Made by a program: the position numbers and the translations under genes
DNA from: Apostichopus japonicus
Taxonomy: Eukaryota > Echinodermata > Holothuroidea > Aspidochirotida > Stichopodidae
DNA: 64,000 bases
Direction: 5' to 3'
Assembly: GCF_037975245.1 (NCBI RefSeq)
Contig: NC_092571.1
Span: forward strand, 12,219,917 to 12,283,916
Shown here: positions 49,101-60,803 of the stretch, piece after piece
How the letters are laid out: the number at the start of each line of letters is the position of its first letter
Position numbering within the stretch: position 1 is the stretch's first letter
Notes under the pieces: model-generated
Databases searched by the model: none
What the model saw: only the letters and a program-made list of their open reading frames with translations
What the model was told of the DNA's origin: nothing

Positions 49101-52100
49101 GCATTTTAATTCAAGGATTCTGAAAAGCAACGTACTTTTATTCTATATTCAACTTTACGTAATGACAAGGTAATTGATAACATACAGAGGTACCGAGAAA
49201 AACAAGCATCACGAAAGCAATTGGATTACAGAAGTTCTACTTTTCTCCTCATCAAAGAATAATCCCAAAATGGTCTCGTTGAAGCCAAACTCTGTTAACG
49301 TTTGAAACCTACTATTTGCCCCAAAACTTGCCAATGTGGTTTGGATGAGCCCATGAAAAGAACGCCCCTGTTCAACAAAATAATTTTACACGTTCGTAGG
49401 AATCAGAGAAAGTTTGATTGAAACACACATACAAAAAAAGAACGAAAAAAGAATAAGAACGAGCTAAAAGCTGAAATGCTGCAGTTTCCGGCGGCCTCGT
49501 CCACCCGATCCCGACAGGGCCTTTCCCTCTTGGCGAACCTACCTAACCCCCCAGACAGTACCAGTGCACCTCAATTAAAAAATACTCCCTTACGCTTTTG
49601 CTCTAAGATAATAATCTATAATCCTCAATAGATAAGCTAGATCTCTTTTAAACTTGCATGAGGCTACGGCTCTGGCAGAGGGAGGTGGGTGGGGGGGGGG
49701 GATAGTTTAGGAAACCTGGTGGCTAGAGGAATTGTGAGTAAAACTCCGGAAGTAATGTTCTCTTCCGGGGAACAGTCTGGCCACCGGGAAGGGATTTTTT
49801 CTTTCTCTGGGCTAAGTTCTCCTCCCGGGAGGGTGGTATCGCCAGGGCTGGGGCAGCCCCCAGTATTGTCAGCTCCCCCAACCCCCCCTACCCCACCCCA
49901 ACCCTCTTAATCTTTTTATTTAGTAAATTTTCCATTACATAAATATTTGCTTGTTAGCGAATTTCGCTTATTTAATAAAAACCTTTTTTTTCACTGCTAA
50001 CCTTTAGGAGCCGTGCTTCGCACTGCTCGATCAGGCATGTCCCATCTGACATATCATTGCATTAGTTTTCAAAACTATACATTGTTTCTCAAAAAAAAAG
50101 GAATTTAGACATCATTAATTTCCAAAAAATGTCAGGATAATTTACGACTGATGATTAAAATATGATAGGGGAGATGAGTTATATGTAGACGCTTAAAGCA
50201 TCCAAGTTTTAATCACTCGACTTATACTTGAATGTTCTTATATCTGTTTGTTTTCATTACTTGTGCTCATGAGAAGTCAACCATTGCATGAAGCTTACAG
50301 CTTCATAGCAATCAAGGGTTCATGGTCTGATTTGATGTCTCTCATCTGCAAATGATTTTACCCTCGTTGATCATACGCTAATCACGACGATAAAATTTGT
50401 TTTCATAACATTTAGTCAAACATCACTGACTTCTGACTCAGTGTTTAATCAATAGGAACAAAATCGTTTGACTTATCGACGGGTAACTAAGTGTTTAGGG
50501 ATATTCAATAGTCAGACAATATCGGATTTATATATGGACAAATGGACAAATATTCTACACTGTTAGTTGAACAGCCCAATTCTCTATCTTGATCTTCACT
50601 TTAGGTATGATTGTTTTAATAAAAAAAGATAAAAGAAAAACATATCTATTAACCTTAAAAACCGTTCGTGATTCTAGACAGTGGATGATAGTGAGTTGTC
50701 CTGTGATCTCATTCAAAGCAGATATTGTTCAAAAATTTCACTTTTCATATTAATTTGTGCTTGAAAATTGATTTATTAGGAATTTTCGTTTACTTTTCAA
50801 TGTTTTCTACATTTAGCATTTCATCAATATACGCAAGGACTTTGTAAAAGTGTAACTTTCCTCGTGGTAAAAAAAAGAGAAGAGATTTTTGTACGTCACA
50901 CATGACAAACGGAGACCTTTTCAGCCCAGTTGCGATGCATGGTAATAGTATTGCTGTTGCCAGGTGCATTAATTAAATGTCAAACAATTTAAAAAATAAA
51001 CATAATAACCCCAAGATACAAAATAATACTTGAATCTGCAAATAAATTTCCAACAGCTCTGTCAAGTAACGAACTTCACCATCGGTCATATCTCTTTAAC
51101 GCAATCAAATCCATTACAAGGACATTTACATTTACAATTTATACGATGCTTGTCATTACGATATTCTTCAATAGCATATGCTTTGGCCTCAATAAATTAA
51201 AACAAAACTGTTACAAGACATCACGATTTTTGTTTTTAATTATCATTTTTCTTCATAAATATGTCTTCTGACTTTGGGCAATAAGTTTTTTTTTTGGAAA
51301 AAATTATTAGAAAAAAAGTTTTAAAATGTTGAATTGATGTCAGACTTTTAACTCCATATTAAAGACCTTATCTGTTCATGATTCATAACTTTGAACTACA
51401 GATGAAATTTTGCAAAAAATAAAATATAGAACAACAGGGGGACTTCAACTACAAGTTTTATAGCTTTTCGGGCAAACTCACCGCCGATTTTAGCGATTTG
51501 GAACGGAAAGAAATGTGTCAAGAGAGAATCTACTTGGCATTCCTTAGAGAATAAATGATTCTAAACAAGTCTCAAAAGTAGCTCATTCATAGGAGGTATA
51601 TACCTTCGTGTCCTCCAAACACCATTAGTCGATATTTTCTTTATAAATTTTCGTCCCAAACCAAAACTTTTCATGACTTTCGAATAAGATTTTTAAGGAT
51701 GAAATCAATGATAAAGAAATTGTGCAATGTGGAATATTAATCAGCCCTTTTTGTACTGAAATATAGTCAAAATGGCTCATCGTTTCAATCATTTTGTCTG
51801 CATGTCATGCGCTAAGGCAATGGGGGAAGGGAAGGATGGCCGGATCGGGGTGGGTGGGTGGGGGGGGGGCTGGTGGATCCCTCAACTTCCATCAGCCGGG
51901 GGAAATTATTATGTCGAGGGATGTTATTTGCAATCAACCGGGAAAGAATTAGACTATACTGCAATATTAACGAAATTGTGCAATGTGGTATATATTATTT
52001 AGACCTTTTGTGAAATATAAATCGAATGTTATGCGCATAGGCGAGAGGGGGGGGTGGGGTGGGGCGGATGGAGTTTCTCCACACCTTCCTTCGTCAATCA

Positions 52101-54453
52101 GGGAATGTTTTGAATTCGGCCGGGTAAGAGTTAGATTACTGCTAGAGTGTACTCCATCTTTTCAACATTATAAACAAGAAGTCATTAGCACTATATAAGT
52201 TATAAATTACCTAACATATACTCTAAATATGTCTCAGAATGCATTGATGTCTTAATTGTTATTTTTGTCTGGATTGGGGAGGGGGGGGGGGTATCGCCCA
52301 TGTACGAGAGTCGGATTCAAAATGGCCCCATAGCTGCACCACCTCCTTTATAAAATCCTACATTCGCCTCTGGCTCTTCCAACCTTTTTTTAGAATACCC
52401 CTTCCCCCACCATTGAAATCCTGTGCACGCCAGTGATGCATATATCGAAGGAAAACAAGAAACATTACGTGGTAGTCTATATAAATCAGAAGCAATAAAC
52501 TGAAAGTAGCATTTCTTTAAATAGTTTTTAGTCAGCTTAGTCAATTTTACCCAGAATGTCGAATATTTTTGTCCAAAGAGTTTACCAGCCATTTGTCCAT
52601 GCAAACAGGTCTGACCAGATGGGGTGGTGTGTTGGGGGGAGGGGTGTCAGATGCTACAGCACCGGGACCCGGGGTCAATAAGGGGCCCTGGGGATGGGTG
52701 AGAAGTAGATCGGGTCATGGCATTCCGTCTTTCATACGCTCATGAATATGTTATGGATTTATCACGTCTAATATCAATATCCTCGAGGCATAAACTGGAC
52801 TCTCGAACTACCCCCCCCGCACCCTCCCCCTGCCTGATGCCTCAGCTGTTCGCAATGGAAAGACGATGGGTGGTGACAAGAGGCCTCTAGATATTTCCAT
52901 GTTCCTATATCATCGGGCGCAATTTAGCTATCGGGATCGGTCAACTAAAGAGCAAAGTTGTACATTTCAGAATTACTCCTTTTACGTATATTACATGGCA
53001 GGAATTTATCTGCTCGTTATATACCAATATAATTATTTTTTTTTCTAAAAAAACAAAACAAACAAAAACAAATTCTGATACTACATCACCCATGAAGGAC
53101 ACACTGTGGTCATTGCCACATGTCAGATAAATTTTCTCCCATCCTTTCCCCCGTCTCCCGTTCCTCGTCGCCTGTCTCCTGTCTCCCGTCCCGCGACCCC
53201 GACCCTCCCTCCCTTTTTCCTAATGTTATATAATCTCAATGAATTAGCGTCATAAGTCATAAGAACTGACTTTTGAAACTTCCAAAACAACATTTTTCAA
53301 TTTTACACTAATAAATATCAACAATTTTCAACCATTAGGTGAGGATAGACTTGTTTTAAAAACAAGTGAAAAAAGGTCAACATAACTACGTTTGTTTTGA
53401 TGTTCGACAATAGCACTTATGTAGTATGGTCAGTCACGGTCAAGAGTGCCGTTGTCAGGGTTGTGGTATTTCAAACCAAAATATTCTTTTTTAATATCGT
53501 TTTCTTCTGTGTCCACGAATTCCCATGACTACCATTTATATACTCTTAGAAAACACGGACTGATTGACTGACTGACTGACAGCGTTAATTTACCTTGAAA
53601 TTTCTGATACTAGAATTCGACTAATGTATAAACTAAATATTTGCGGAGGTGATCTTAATTTCTTTTTTGGGGCGTTTAGAGTCAAAGTGAACGACGTTAG
53701 ACGTCACGGACAATATATCTGTCCAGTGTACGGTGGGCTACAAGGACCCTTGTCGTAGTCACTCAGCGCCTAGAGATGCAATTCATAAGTGCAATTCATA
53801 ATAAAGTATGCACTTACTTAGAAACGCGCACTTTTACCACTGGACACAGCAAATTACTGTGACAAGCCCGCCTGATTTTAATACTTAAAAACAAACAGTA
53901 TGCTAAGCTGGAAGGGTCAATCCCCCCTTGTCATAAAACGCGAAAATCACTAAATGCATTTTGGGTTCATTTGCATTCAAGTCAGGTGACAGTTAACGCA
54001 GAAAGACAATAGAAAAAACTTAAGTCATGGGGCGCAACAACGTATACACGGGGGGGGGGGCTTCAGCACCAGCATAGAACACCAACGGGGAGGGGGAGGG
54101 GTCATTCCCCCACTACTTTGTTAGAGAAAGAATAATGAAACAACAATTCCTAGTGTACAATGAATAAAATGCGCAATTATACCTACCCAGTTGAACCTTC
54201 TTCAGCAGTTTTGCACACAAGCAACCTCACAAATGTGTCGTTATAGGGGGCAAGGGGCAAACTACTCCGCAAAGGCGATATAGCAGTTGAAAATTCGTTC
54301 ACATTGTTTTCAAAAATTTCAAAAGCTAGTACTTATTTTGCATGTCGGCACCTCACATGTGATCTAAAGTTCTCAAAGGAGTAGGGGCAACTCCTCATGA
54401 AGCCAGGACGACATAGCAATTGAAAAATTCTTCAACATTTTCTCAATGCGCCA

Positions 54454-56795
54454 GGACAAAAAAAAACATTTGTACCTCGCCCCACCTCATACCCCAAAAC
54501 ATGGTTGTTAAGGCCAAGATTAAAGTCAAATAGGTTTAATAAATGACGCAGAAGAGTACCGTTAAAAATGTATGAAAATACCAGACTGTTTCCTAGTAAA
54601 ATATGAGCGCATAGCCCAGACAAGAAGCATCCTATATTTTCATATTATACCAATTTTAAAACAAAATGTGCGTGCGTAACCTATCCAGGGAGCTGGTCAA
54701 TCTCAATTTTCATATGCTTAGCTAGTCATGGTTAATTCTAATACTTTATTTGTGTTGGCATTCGACATTAAATTTTCATCACTCATGTGCTTTACTATCT
54801 ACCTGAGGGAACTGAACGTTCAAACTTCATTTTATTCCACTCCAAAAAATCATAGTGGATTGCCTATAAATATATAAATATGCTAAAAAAAAATTGATTT
54901 TTGGAGCAAGTTTTACAAGAACAGATGATACTGAAAGGATAATTCTATAGTTAAAGGAAAATTCAATGTGTGACAATGATTGGTTTCATATTCCCCTCCC
55001 CCCCCCCCCCTTAAAGAATTGAATCATCTTCCTATGCCTGATTGATATAACTCTAGGCGAACGTCTTCGTTGAGCTTTCTTGCGACATTTTCGTACCTTT
55101 TGGGTTTACACACCAAATGACATGTTATGGTGTTTGTAAGAAACAATGCATAAGTTATTGGTTGGCGTGATCTGGTTTCGTGTCATTGAAGTAATCATGG
55201 AAATTACCCCCCTCCCCCCTAAAAAAAAATGTTTTTTTTTATATTTTTTATATTTTTCTATTCGATACCGAAATCTCATAACAACATGTAGTTTATCAGT
55301 TAAATTATGCCATTTCCATGATTTAATGATATAAAACTCGAACATATTGATTTTTGTTTTAAATTTCCATATGCTTAATTGCATGTGGTGAAATGTTAAT
55401 ACGAAGAGTGTCTGGGCGACGAAATGTTTAGAATCAGATGAATATTTAATAATGACAAACTCATTAACATTTAATCGGTGGAAAATAATCGAAAAGGATG
55501 ACATAATTTGGTTACAAAGGTATCCAGGGGTGTACAACCCCACCTCACTTTCAATCCCACACAAAGGGTACACTGAGGTTATTAGCAAACATTCGCGTGT
55601 ACACCAAATTATGAACCTAATGTATAGCCTAAGTGTATGCCTTAGAATGCACAACTTCAATTTCACTAAATGTTTTACTTTTTATCTGAGGGAGGAAGCG
55701 ATCCAAGGAACACTCCTAGGATCCCCTGTTTTGTAAAAATACTGATTTCACATGCTACAACAATTTTATTCAAGTAATTTGCTCGGTAATAGGTTCTTTA
55801 AAATTAGTAATCCCCCAACCCAAAATAAACGAGAAGGGGGAGAGAGATCTACTTTATGAATATTCATGACACACGTCACAAAACCAAAATAGAATAATCT
55901 CATTTTGATTTTTGTCAAGATTTAGCTATCTTTAAGTATCTATCTACCTATCTATCTATGTAACCCACGTGTTTATTATTATTTTATTTTCATGTCTTTT
56001 TTGTTCTCTATCGTATTTTTTCATTCACGGTTAATTTGTGATCTATCGTACCTCTTTCCCTACCCGAGGGTGCCAATGGGCACCCCTTAGGGGGTGAAAC
56101 GATTGAAGTAATTTCACTTACTTTGACGTATTTTATTAAAAATTTAAAACTCCATACACTGGCCGACTCTCCTCCGATCAAAATCGCAAGCCTAATTTGT
56201 CATCCATTACTGATAAAAATTGAGTTTCACACCTAATGGAATAAGGAGGCGGGTAACAAAAAAATCCTTTTTTTTTGTTTTTGCTTTTTAATTTTATCTG
56301 TTCTTCATTACCTTTTTTATATCTTCCTTTAAACAAACTATAACACAATGGAATGATCTGCAACGTGTTATTCAAAGTAATAAAAAACACCATCTGTCAT
56401 GGGATATTACTTCATACTTGACTTGTGTTGAATTTTGCACGAGAATTGATGTCCTCTGGAGAACTCGGAGAAACTCTTTTCGCTTTCTAATGTCTCAAAG
56501 GATTCGGGGGAAAAAAATGTTCATTCAATTATTATGCATATAGCGCACCATTTAGCACCAACATGCAGTCAAACTACCGAAGATCGACAATAAAAAAAAT
56601 TAAAAAACGAGGATCGGGTGAAACATTCGTTATCGCAATGAATAAATATCTTATTTAAACTACAGTTTATGTCACACGTCTATATATGCAGAGGGCAAAG
56701 TCTCTTACACCGATAGCTTATTGTTCGTGAGAATTGCAATGTTTTTTTTTTCTTTACTGAGCTGGTTCCAGCTCCTCTGATTTTTGTCTTCTTGC
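54454..56795. other. Unannotated AT-rich DNA
   Basis: Unique sequence after copy 3. It contains a C run near 55000, a short CTAT repeat near 55935 and one longer unexplained open frame, listed separately. Nothing else is supported. Confidence 0.5.
55106..55666 (-). CDS. Unrecognised 186-codon open frame, doubtful
   Basis: The longest open frame outside mobile elements and simple repeats. The translation is rich in Lys, Ile, Phe and His with no signal peptide, domain or repeat that I recognise. A poly-Lys/Tyr run comes from the A/T-rich stretch at about 55220-55260. A 94-codon plus-strand frame overlaps it. In an intron-bearing AT-rich genome a frame of this size can occur by chance. It is listed only for completeness. 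Confidence 0.1.
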   Translation of the reverse strand: MKLKLCILRHTLRLYIRFIIWCTRECLLITSVYPLCGIESEVGLYTPGYLCNQIMSSFSIIFHRLNVNEFVIIKYSSDSKHFVAQTLFVLTFHHMQLSIWKFKTKINMFEFYIIKSWKWHNLTDKLHVVMRFRYRIEKYKKYKKKHFFLGGRGVISMITSMTRNQITPTNNLCIVSYKHHNMSFGV

Positions 56796-57174
56796 TTAAA
56801 GGGTGTGAAGACTCGCGCAAATAGAAACGTCTAATGCCGGTAATCTGACCAAGTTTAGAATGAGGTGTAACAGAGGTGTTAGACACCACCATCGATCCCA
56901 GAAAATACACACACACAGCTTGCTACCATCGGTAATTAGACACTAGTGTACAGTCAGTACATACAGCTGCGGCCAATACCTACAACACAATGTACAAACA
57001 ATACAGCGATGGACATCTCAGGTCCAGCTAAAGATAAACAAGGTATCACCTTTCATTACTGTACTGTCTGCATTTTTTGGAGACACGAACAAAACGTCAC
57101 TTGCAAGCAACGGAAAATCAACTTTTTTTTCAGATGGCCGCACGCAGTTTAGGGCGAGTCTTCAATGCCTTTAA
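56796..57174. mobile_element. TTAA-flanked MITE, copy A
   Basis: About 379 bp bounded by TTAA at each end. The inverted ends read AAGGGTGTGAAGACTCGCGC and, in complement, AAGGCATTGAAGACTCGCCC. It is non-coding. A second copy (60421-60803) matches along its whole length. TTAA target sites are used by the piggyBac and Kolobok superfamilies, and I cannot decide between them from the ends alone. The 68-codon frame inside is not a gene. Confidence 0.85.
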
Positions 57175-57402
57175 GCATGTCAAAAGAAATGATTATGTTT
57201 GTTAAGGTTTTTTGTTGGTAAAAGTAACGATTGCACCTCACATAATAAAGTGATTTTAATGTATCTAGATACTCAAACGTGAACATTGCAACAGTGTCCT
57301 CGATCATTATATGCTTCTGATTATGTTAGAACTGTTATCTACAACAGCTCCCTGGTGCTTATGAAGAAAAGTCACCCAAGATTAGAGCCAAACAATTTGA
57401 TC

Positions 57403-57445
57403 CATTCTCAACTCCAGTCCCCTTTACCTCGAGACTGTAACAGTG
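57403..57445. repeat. Dispersed short repeat, copy R1
   Basis: CTCAACTCCAGTCCCCTTT, then CGAGACTGTAACAGTGTGATC, closely matches R2 (57813-57860) and R3 (59914-59955). Similarity weakly extends through a G-rich AAGGGAA and a CATATGATC stretch that aligns with the U2-like part of R3. Confidence 0.65.
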
Positions 57446-57513
57446 TGATCCTGACGATGTGAGGTAACATGAGTCCCTTGGAAAGGGAATATATATTGCA
57501 TATGATCAAGTTA

Positions 57514-57590
57514 CTTCTGTTACACCTCATTGAAACTAGGTCAGATTACCGGCATTAGATTCTTCTTTTTGCGCCAGTCTTCACACCCTA
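57514..57590 (-). mobile_element. Inverted fragment of the TTAA MITE
   Basis: The reverse complement reads GGGTGTGAAGACT, then AATGCCGGTAATCTGACC and GAGGTGTAACAGAAG, matching the first 75 or so bases of copies A and B in the opposite orientation. No TTAA remains at its outer edge. Confidence 0.8.
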
Positions 57591-58500
57591 CCCAAGAAAG
57601 AACTTAGCTGCACGAAAAACAAAACGAGGCGGGCTTTAATAATCTAGTGTACCCCGCAAGAATTTCTTTAGATGAGGGGGAGCATAATTTAAAAAGTCAA
57701 CATCTATAATATATGCATATTCATATGTATAATTCAATATGCATATCGATCCATTTGTCACCCAAGAAAGAACTTGGCCGCACGAAAAACAAAACAACCG
57801 AACAACTGGACCGCGCTCTCGACCCCAGTCCCCTTGCATCGAGACTGTGACTGTGTGATCATCGTCAGGTGTGTCTCACGATTCCCCTAGAAGGGGAACC
57901 TAATGCTACAGATGAACTTTTCACCGAAAGGTTGCCGAGCGCTCTACTGGGTACTGATTACACATGGAGAGAGTCGAGGCGGACTTTAAACAATCTAGTG
58001 TACCCCGCAAGTATTTCTTTAGTTTACAGAAGGGAATATGACGGGGGAAGAGGGGGAACATAATTAAAAAGGTCGACAACTATAACATATGCATATTCAT
58101 ATGTAGAATTCAATATGCATATCGATCTATGTGGTATCGAGTTATTTCACATACCGGTCCGTAAGGAATAGCTGTTCAGTTCCAAAAGCGAGTTGAGATG
58201 TGGAATATGATAACAATGAATGAAATGAAAATATTTAATAAATAAAACTTTCAGATATGCATATTCATTGTTGATTTGAATATCCATCTCGATCTAGTGC
58301 TATCAACGTATTCCACATAGCGTGCGTAGGCTAAGAAATACTGCTTTTGTTACATAATTGAATATGGTGGGGAAGAAGAGGATCATTACAAAAATTTGAA
58401 ATATAAAAACACCGGTAATATATGCATATGCATATTCATGGTGTCTATTGATATCGATCTTAGAGATGTTAGCGAGGTACCGGTATACTACATAGCACTT
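57591..58500. repeat. Diverged direct repeats with ATATGCATATTCA core
   Basis: At least four diverged units share ATATGCATATTCAT and, about 30 bp on, ATCGATCT (57715, 58082, 58255, 58424). The first two also share AATCTAGTGTACCCCGCAAG about 85-110 bp upstream. The ACCCAAGAAAGAACT/GCACGAAAAACAAAAC block appears twice (57591, 57760). Confidence 0.75.
57813..57860. repeat. Dispersed short repeat, copy R2
   Basis: CTCGACCCCAGTCCCCTTG, then CATCGAGACTGTGACTGTGT, aligns with R1 and R3. Confidence 0.65.
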
Positions 58501-58547
58501 TTATGGCATATATTGATCTATTTCCGTCTGTGTGTGGGTGTGTAAGT

Positions 58548-58684
58548 GTGCGTATATATATATATATATATATACATATAAATATAAATATATATATAGA
58601 TATATATATATAGATATATATAAATATATAATATATATATAGATATATAAAGATATATATAAATATATAATATAATATATTTAT
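58548..58684. repeat. (TA)n/ATAGATAT microsatellite
   Basis: Alternating A/T with AAATAT and AGATAT interruptions. Confidence 0.95.
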
Positions 58685-58999
58685 TTAACTCTACGTTAGA
58701 GTATACTATCCCGGAATTTTCGTCAAAGCTGCTACGATTTTATGCAAATTGTGAATTACAGAAAAACGCAACTTTTATATATATTGACAAGGTGTATTAA
58801 TATCATAACGAAAATTATTTAAAGTAAGACGGATAACCCAAGGCAACAAAAGCAGAGTCTGCAGGGCTAATTAAGGTTATCTATTCCATCCACATTTTAA
58901 GCTACATTTTTTCCAAACAAGTTTTCAAATAAGTTATACTTACCATTCCTCTTTACTGTAGGCCTACTCTTATTGTATTCCCTTCCGTCTTGTAAGGTG
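58685..58999. other. Unannotated AT-rich DNA
   Basis: Nothing supported. Confidence 0.5.
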
Positions 59000-59125
59000 C
59001 AAAGGGGCACAGAGGGTACGGAACAGAGGGGTACAGAGGGTAAAGATGGGTACAGAGGGGTACAGAGGGGTACAGAGGGGTACATAGGGGTACAGAGGGA
59101 TACAGGGGTAAGGGTACAGAGGGTG
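59000..59125. repeat. 11-bp minisatellite, unit GGGTACAGAGG
   Basis: Around ten units, some with small deletions (GGTACAGAGGG), run from about 59010 to 59122. The five central ones are nearly identical. Open frames on both strands here (Gly/Thr/Glu-rich and Pro/Leu/Ser-rich) are translations of the array. Confidence 0.93.
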
Positions 59126-59880
59126 CAAACAATTACCTTTTGTTTCTCGTTTCAGGCTCGTTTCTTCATTTCTTCTTTATTTTTGTCTTTCTTCGTTTCC
59201 TGCACGGACGTATTCTGCTTTGTAATAAGCCCAGTGGAGTACTGCAACACTTCCCTTGACAACTCTGCAGCATATTGCAACTTCTACACTGTTAACTGTT
59301 GAGACAAACATACACACAAAAAAATGGAATTAAATGTTGTGTACTTGTGTCAACTTGGTGGAACATGTCCAAAAATTGTTAATTTGGATAAGGCCTAGTG
59401 ACTCACGTGGGATACTCGGAGAAGTTCCACAAAACCACAAAATAATACCGTAACACATAGATAGAGTTATCATACTATAAAAACAGCTATCCATGAAATT
59501 ACTCATGCGGAGGCTAATTAATTCCTATTAACACGCATAAGTTATCATTATTGAAGGGCCACCCCCCCCCCCCCTTTGCACGCACATGTTGTTATCATCA
59601 TAATCTACCTACCAACTGCTAATGTCATTAAGTTTCAAACATTTAACCTTCACGGTGTTTTAGAGTCTTAACATCCGCCTGACGGAATCAACATAAGAAA
59701 GAAAATCGATAAAAATGACATGAACGTGGTCAATGACGATTCCGGTACCTTTGTTATGCAGCTGGTAGCGGTAAGTCCAATTCGAGACATACATATATAT
59801 ACATGTAACATAACAAATATTGCTTGACCATCTCCCGGTAAAGGCATGATACTTTATAAGAATAGTCACCCGGCAAGATA
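59126..59880. other. Unannotated DNA
   Basis: No gene supported. A C run lies near 59563. Confidence 0.5.
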
Positions 59881-59913
59881 AGGCCTGGGTTCGAAACTAA
59901 ACAAGTTGATTCA

Positions 59914-59955
59914 CTCTCAACCCCAGCCCCCTTGTATCGAGACTGTAACCGTTAT
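59914..59955. repeat. Dispersed short repeat, copy R3
   Basis: CTCAACCCCAGCCCCCTTG, then TATCGAGACTGTAACCGTTA, aligns with R1 and R2. A B-box-like GGGTTCGAAAC lies just upstream at 59887-59897, and a U2-like segment lies about 60 bp downstream. The composite may be a SINE. Confidence 0.65.
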
Positions 59956-60012
59956 GTTCATAACGATGTTATATACGTCAAATGACTATCACGAGTCGTT
60001 TAGTCAAGGGAA

Positions 60013-60057
60013 ATAGATACTACACATGATCTTAGCCAATAAAAGGCCGAGAAGCAT
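60013..60057 (-). pseudogene. U2 snRNA 5'-end-like fragment
   Basis: The minus strand reads GCTTCTCGGCCTTTT, a two-base insertion, then GGCTAAGATCATGTGTAGTA. This closely matches the highly conserved first 40 or so nucleotides of U2 snRNA, including the branch-site-pairing GTAGTA. Beyond TATCT the sequence no longer resembles U2, and no Sm site or later stem-loops follow. It is a truncated snRNA pseudogene or the U2-derived end of a repeat, not a functional spliceosomal RNA gene. Confidence 0.75.
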
Positions 60058-60420
60058 ACTGCTGGATTCACTGATTTTGAGAGAAGTAAAACCTCCACTT
60101 CTTCGACTTCTCAGTGTTAGCAAAACAATTACCCTCTAAAGTATGCTATAACTCTCATAGATATTACGTAATTAGCTCCTTCACATTCATTACAATTGCA
60201 CAAGCTGTATTTGCCTCTCATGGGGAACTTAATCTATTCGTCTCTGATAGTTTCTACTGGCTAAAAGAATTTCTTCGTACTGTTTTGAATATCAGTGGAA
60301 ATTTCCACACCTGACGATTTCAGAGTTATCGTTGAACTGCCGCCACCCGCCAGTTCACAATACATTTGCACAGGTGACATTACAGACCACCTGCGCTGTG
60401 ATCCAACTTCCTGGAGTAGT
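60058..60420. other. Unannotated DNA
   Basis: A short plus-strand frame (60114-60314, 66 codons) has no recognisable domain. Nothing else supported. Confidence 0.5.
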
Positions 60421-60803
60421 TTAAAGGGAGTGAAGACTCGCGCACAAAGAAACGTCTGATGCCGGTAATCTGACCTAGTTTCGAATGAGGTGTAACAGAA
60501 GTGTTAGACACCACCATCGATCCCAGAAAATACACGCACAGCTTGCTACCGTAGGTAATTAGACACTAATGTACAGTCAATACCCGCAACACAGTGTAGG
60601 CTACATAGCATCGATAGACATCTCAGCAGGGAGTTGTTATGGAACTCCCTGATCTAAGGTCCAGATAAAAGATAACAAGGTATCACGTTTCAGTACTGTC
60701 TGCATTTTGTGGCGACAAGAAGAAAACTTCACATGCAAGCAACGGAAAGTTAATTTTTTTCGGAGGGCGGCACGCGGTTTGGGAGAGTCTTCAATGCCTT
60801 TAA
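60421..60803. mobile_element. TTAA-flanked MITE, copy B
   Basis: About 383 bp between TTAA sites, with the same GTGAAGACTCGCGCA left end and inverted GAGTCTTCAATGCCTTTAA right end as copy A. The interior is alignable throughout (TGCCGGTAATCTGACC, GTTAGACACCACCATCGATC, GCAAGCAACGGAAA). It carries a local extra AGGGAGTTGTTATGGAACTCCCT hairpin-like insertion near 60630. Confidence 0.85.

Larger units (their letters stand above)
44480..54453. repeat. Duplicated block, copy 3 (most complete)
   Basis: Carries both the head shared with copy 1 (from TTTGTGAGCGAGATC) and the tail shared with copy 2 (to TCTCAATGCGCC). It differs from both by more substitutions and indels than they differ from each other. 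Extra sequence includes about 40 bp near 44813 and about 400 bp near 46150-46550. G-run and pyrimidine-tract lengths differ from the other copies. I found no intact gene in about 10 kb. Confidence 0.9.

Noticed and set aside
60013-60057. Functional U2 snRNA gene
   Set aside because: Similarity stops after about 40 nt, with a two-base insertion and no Sm site or downstream stems.
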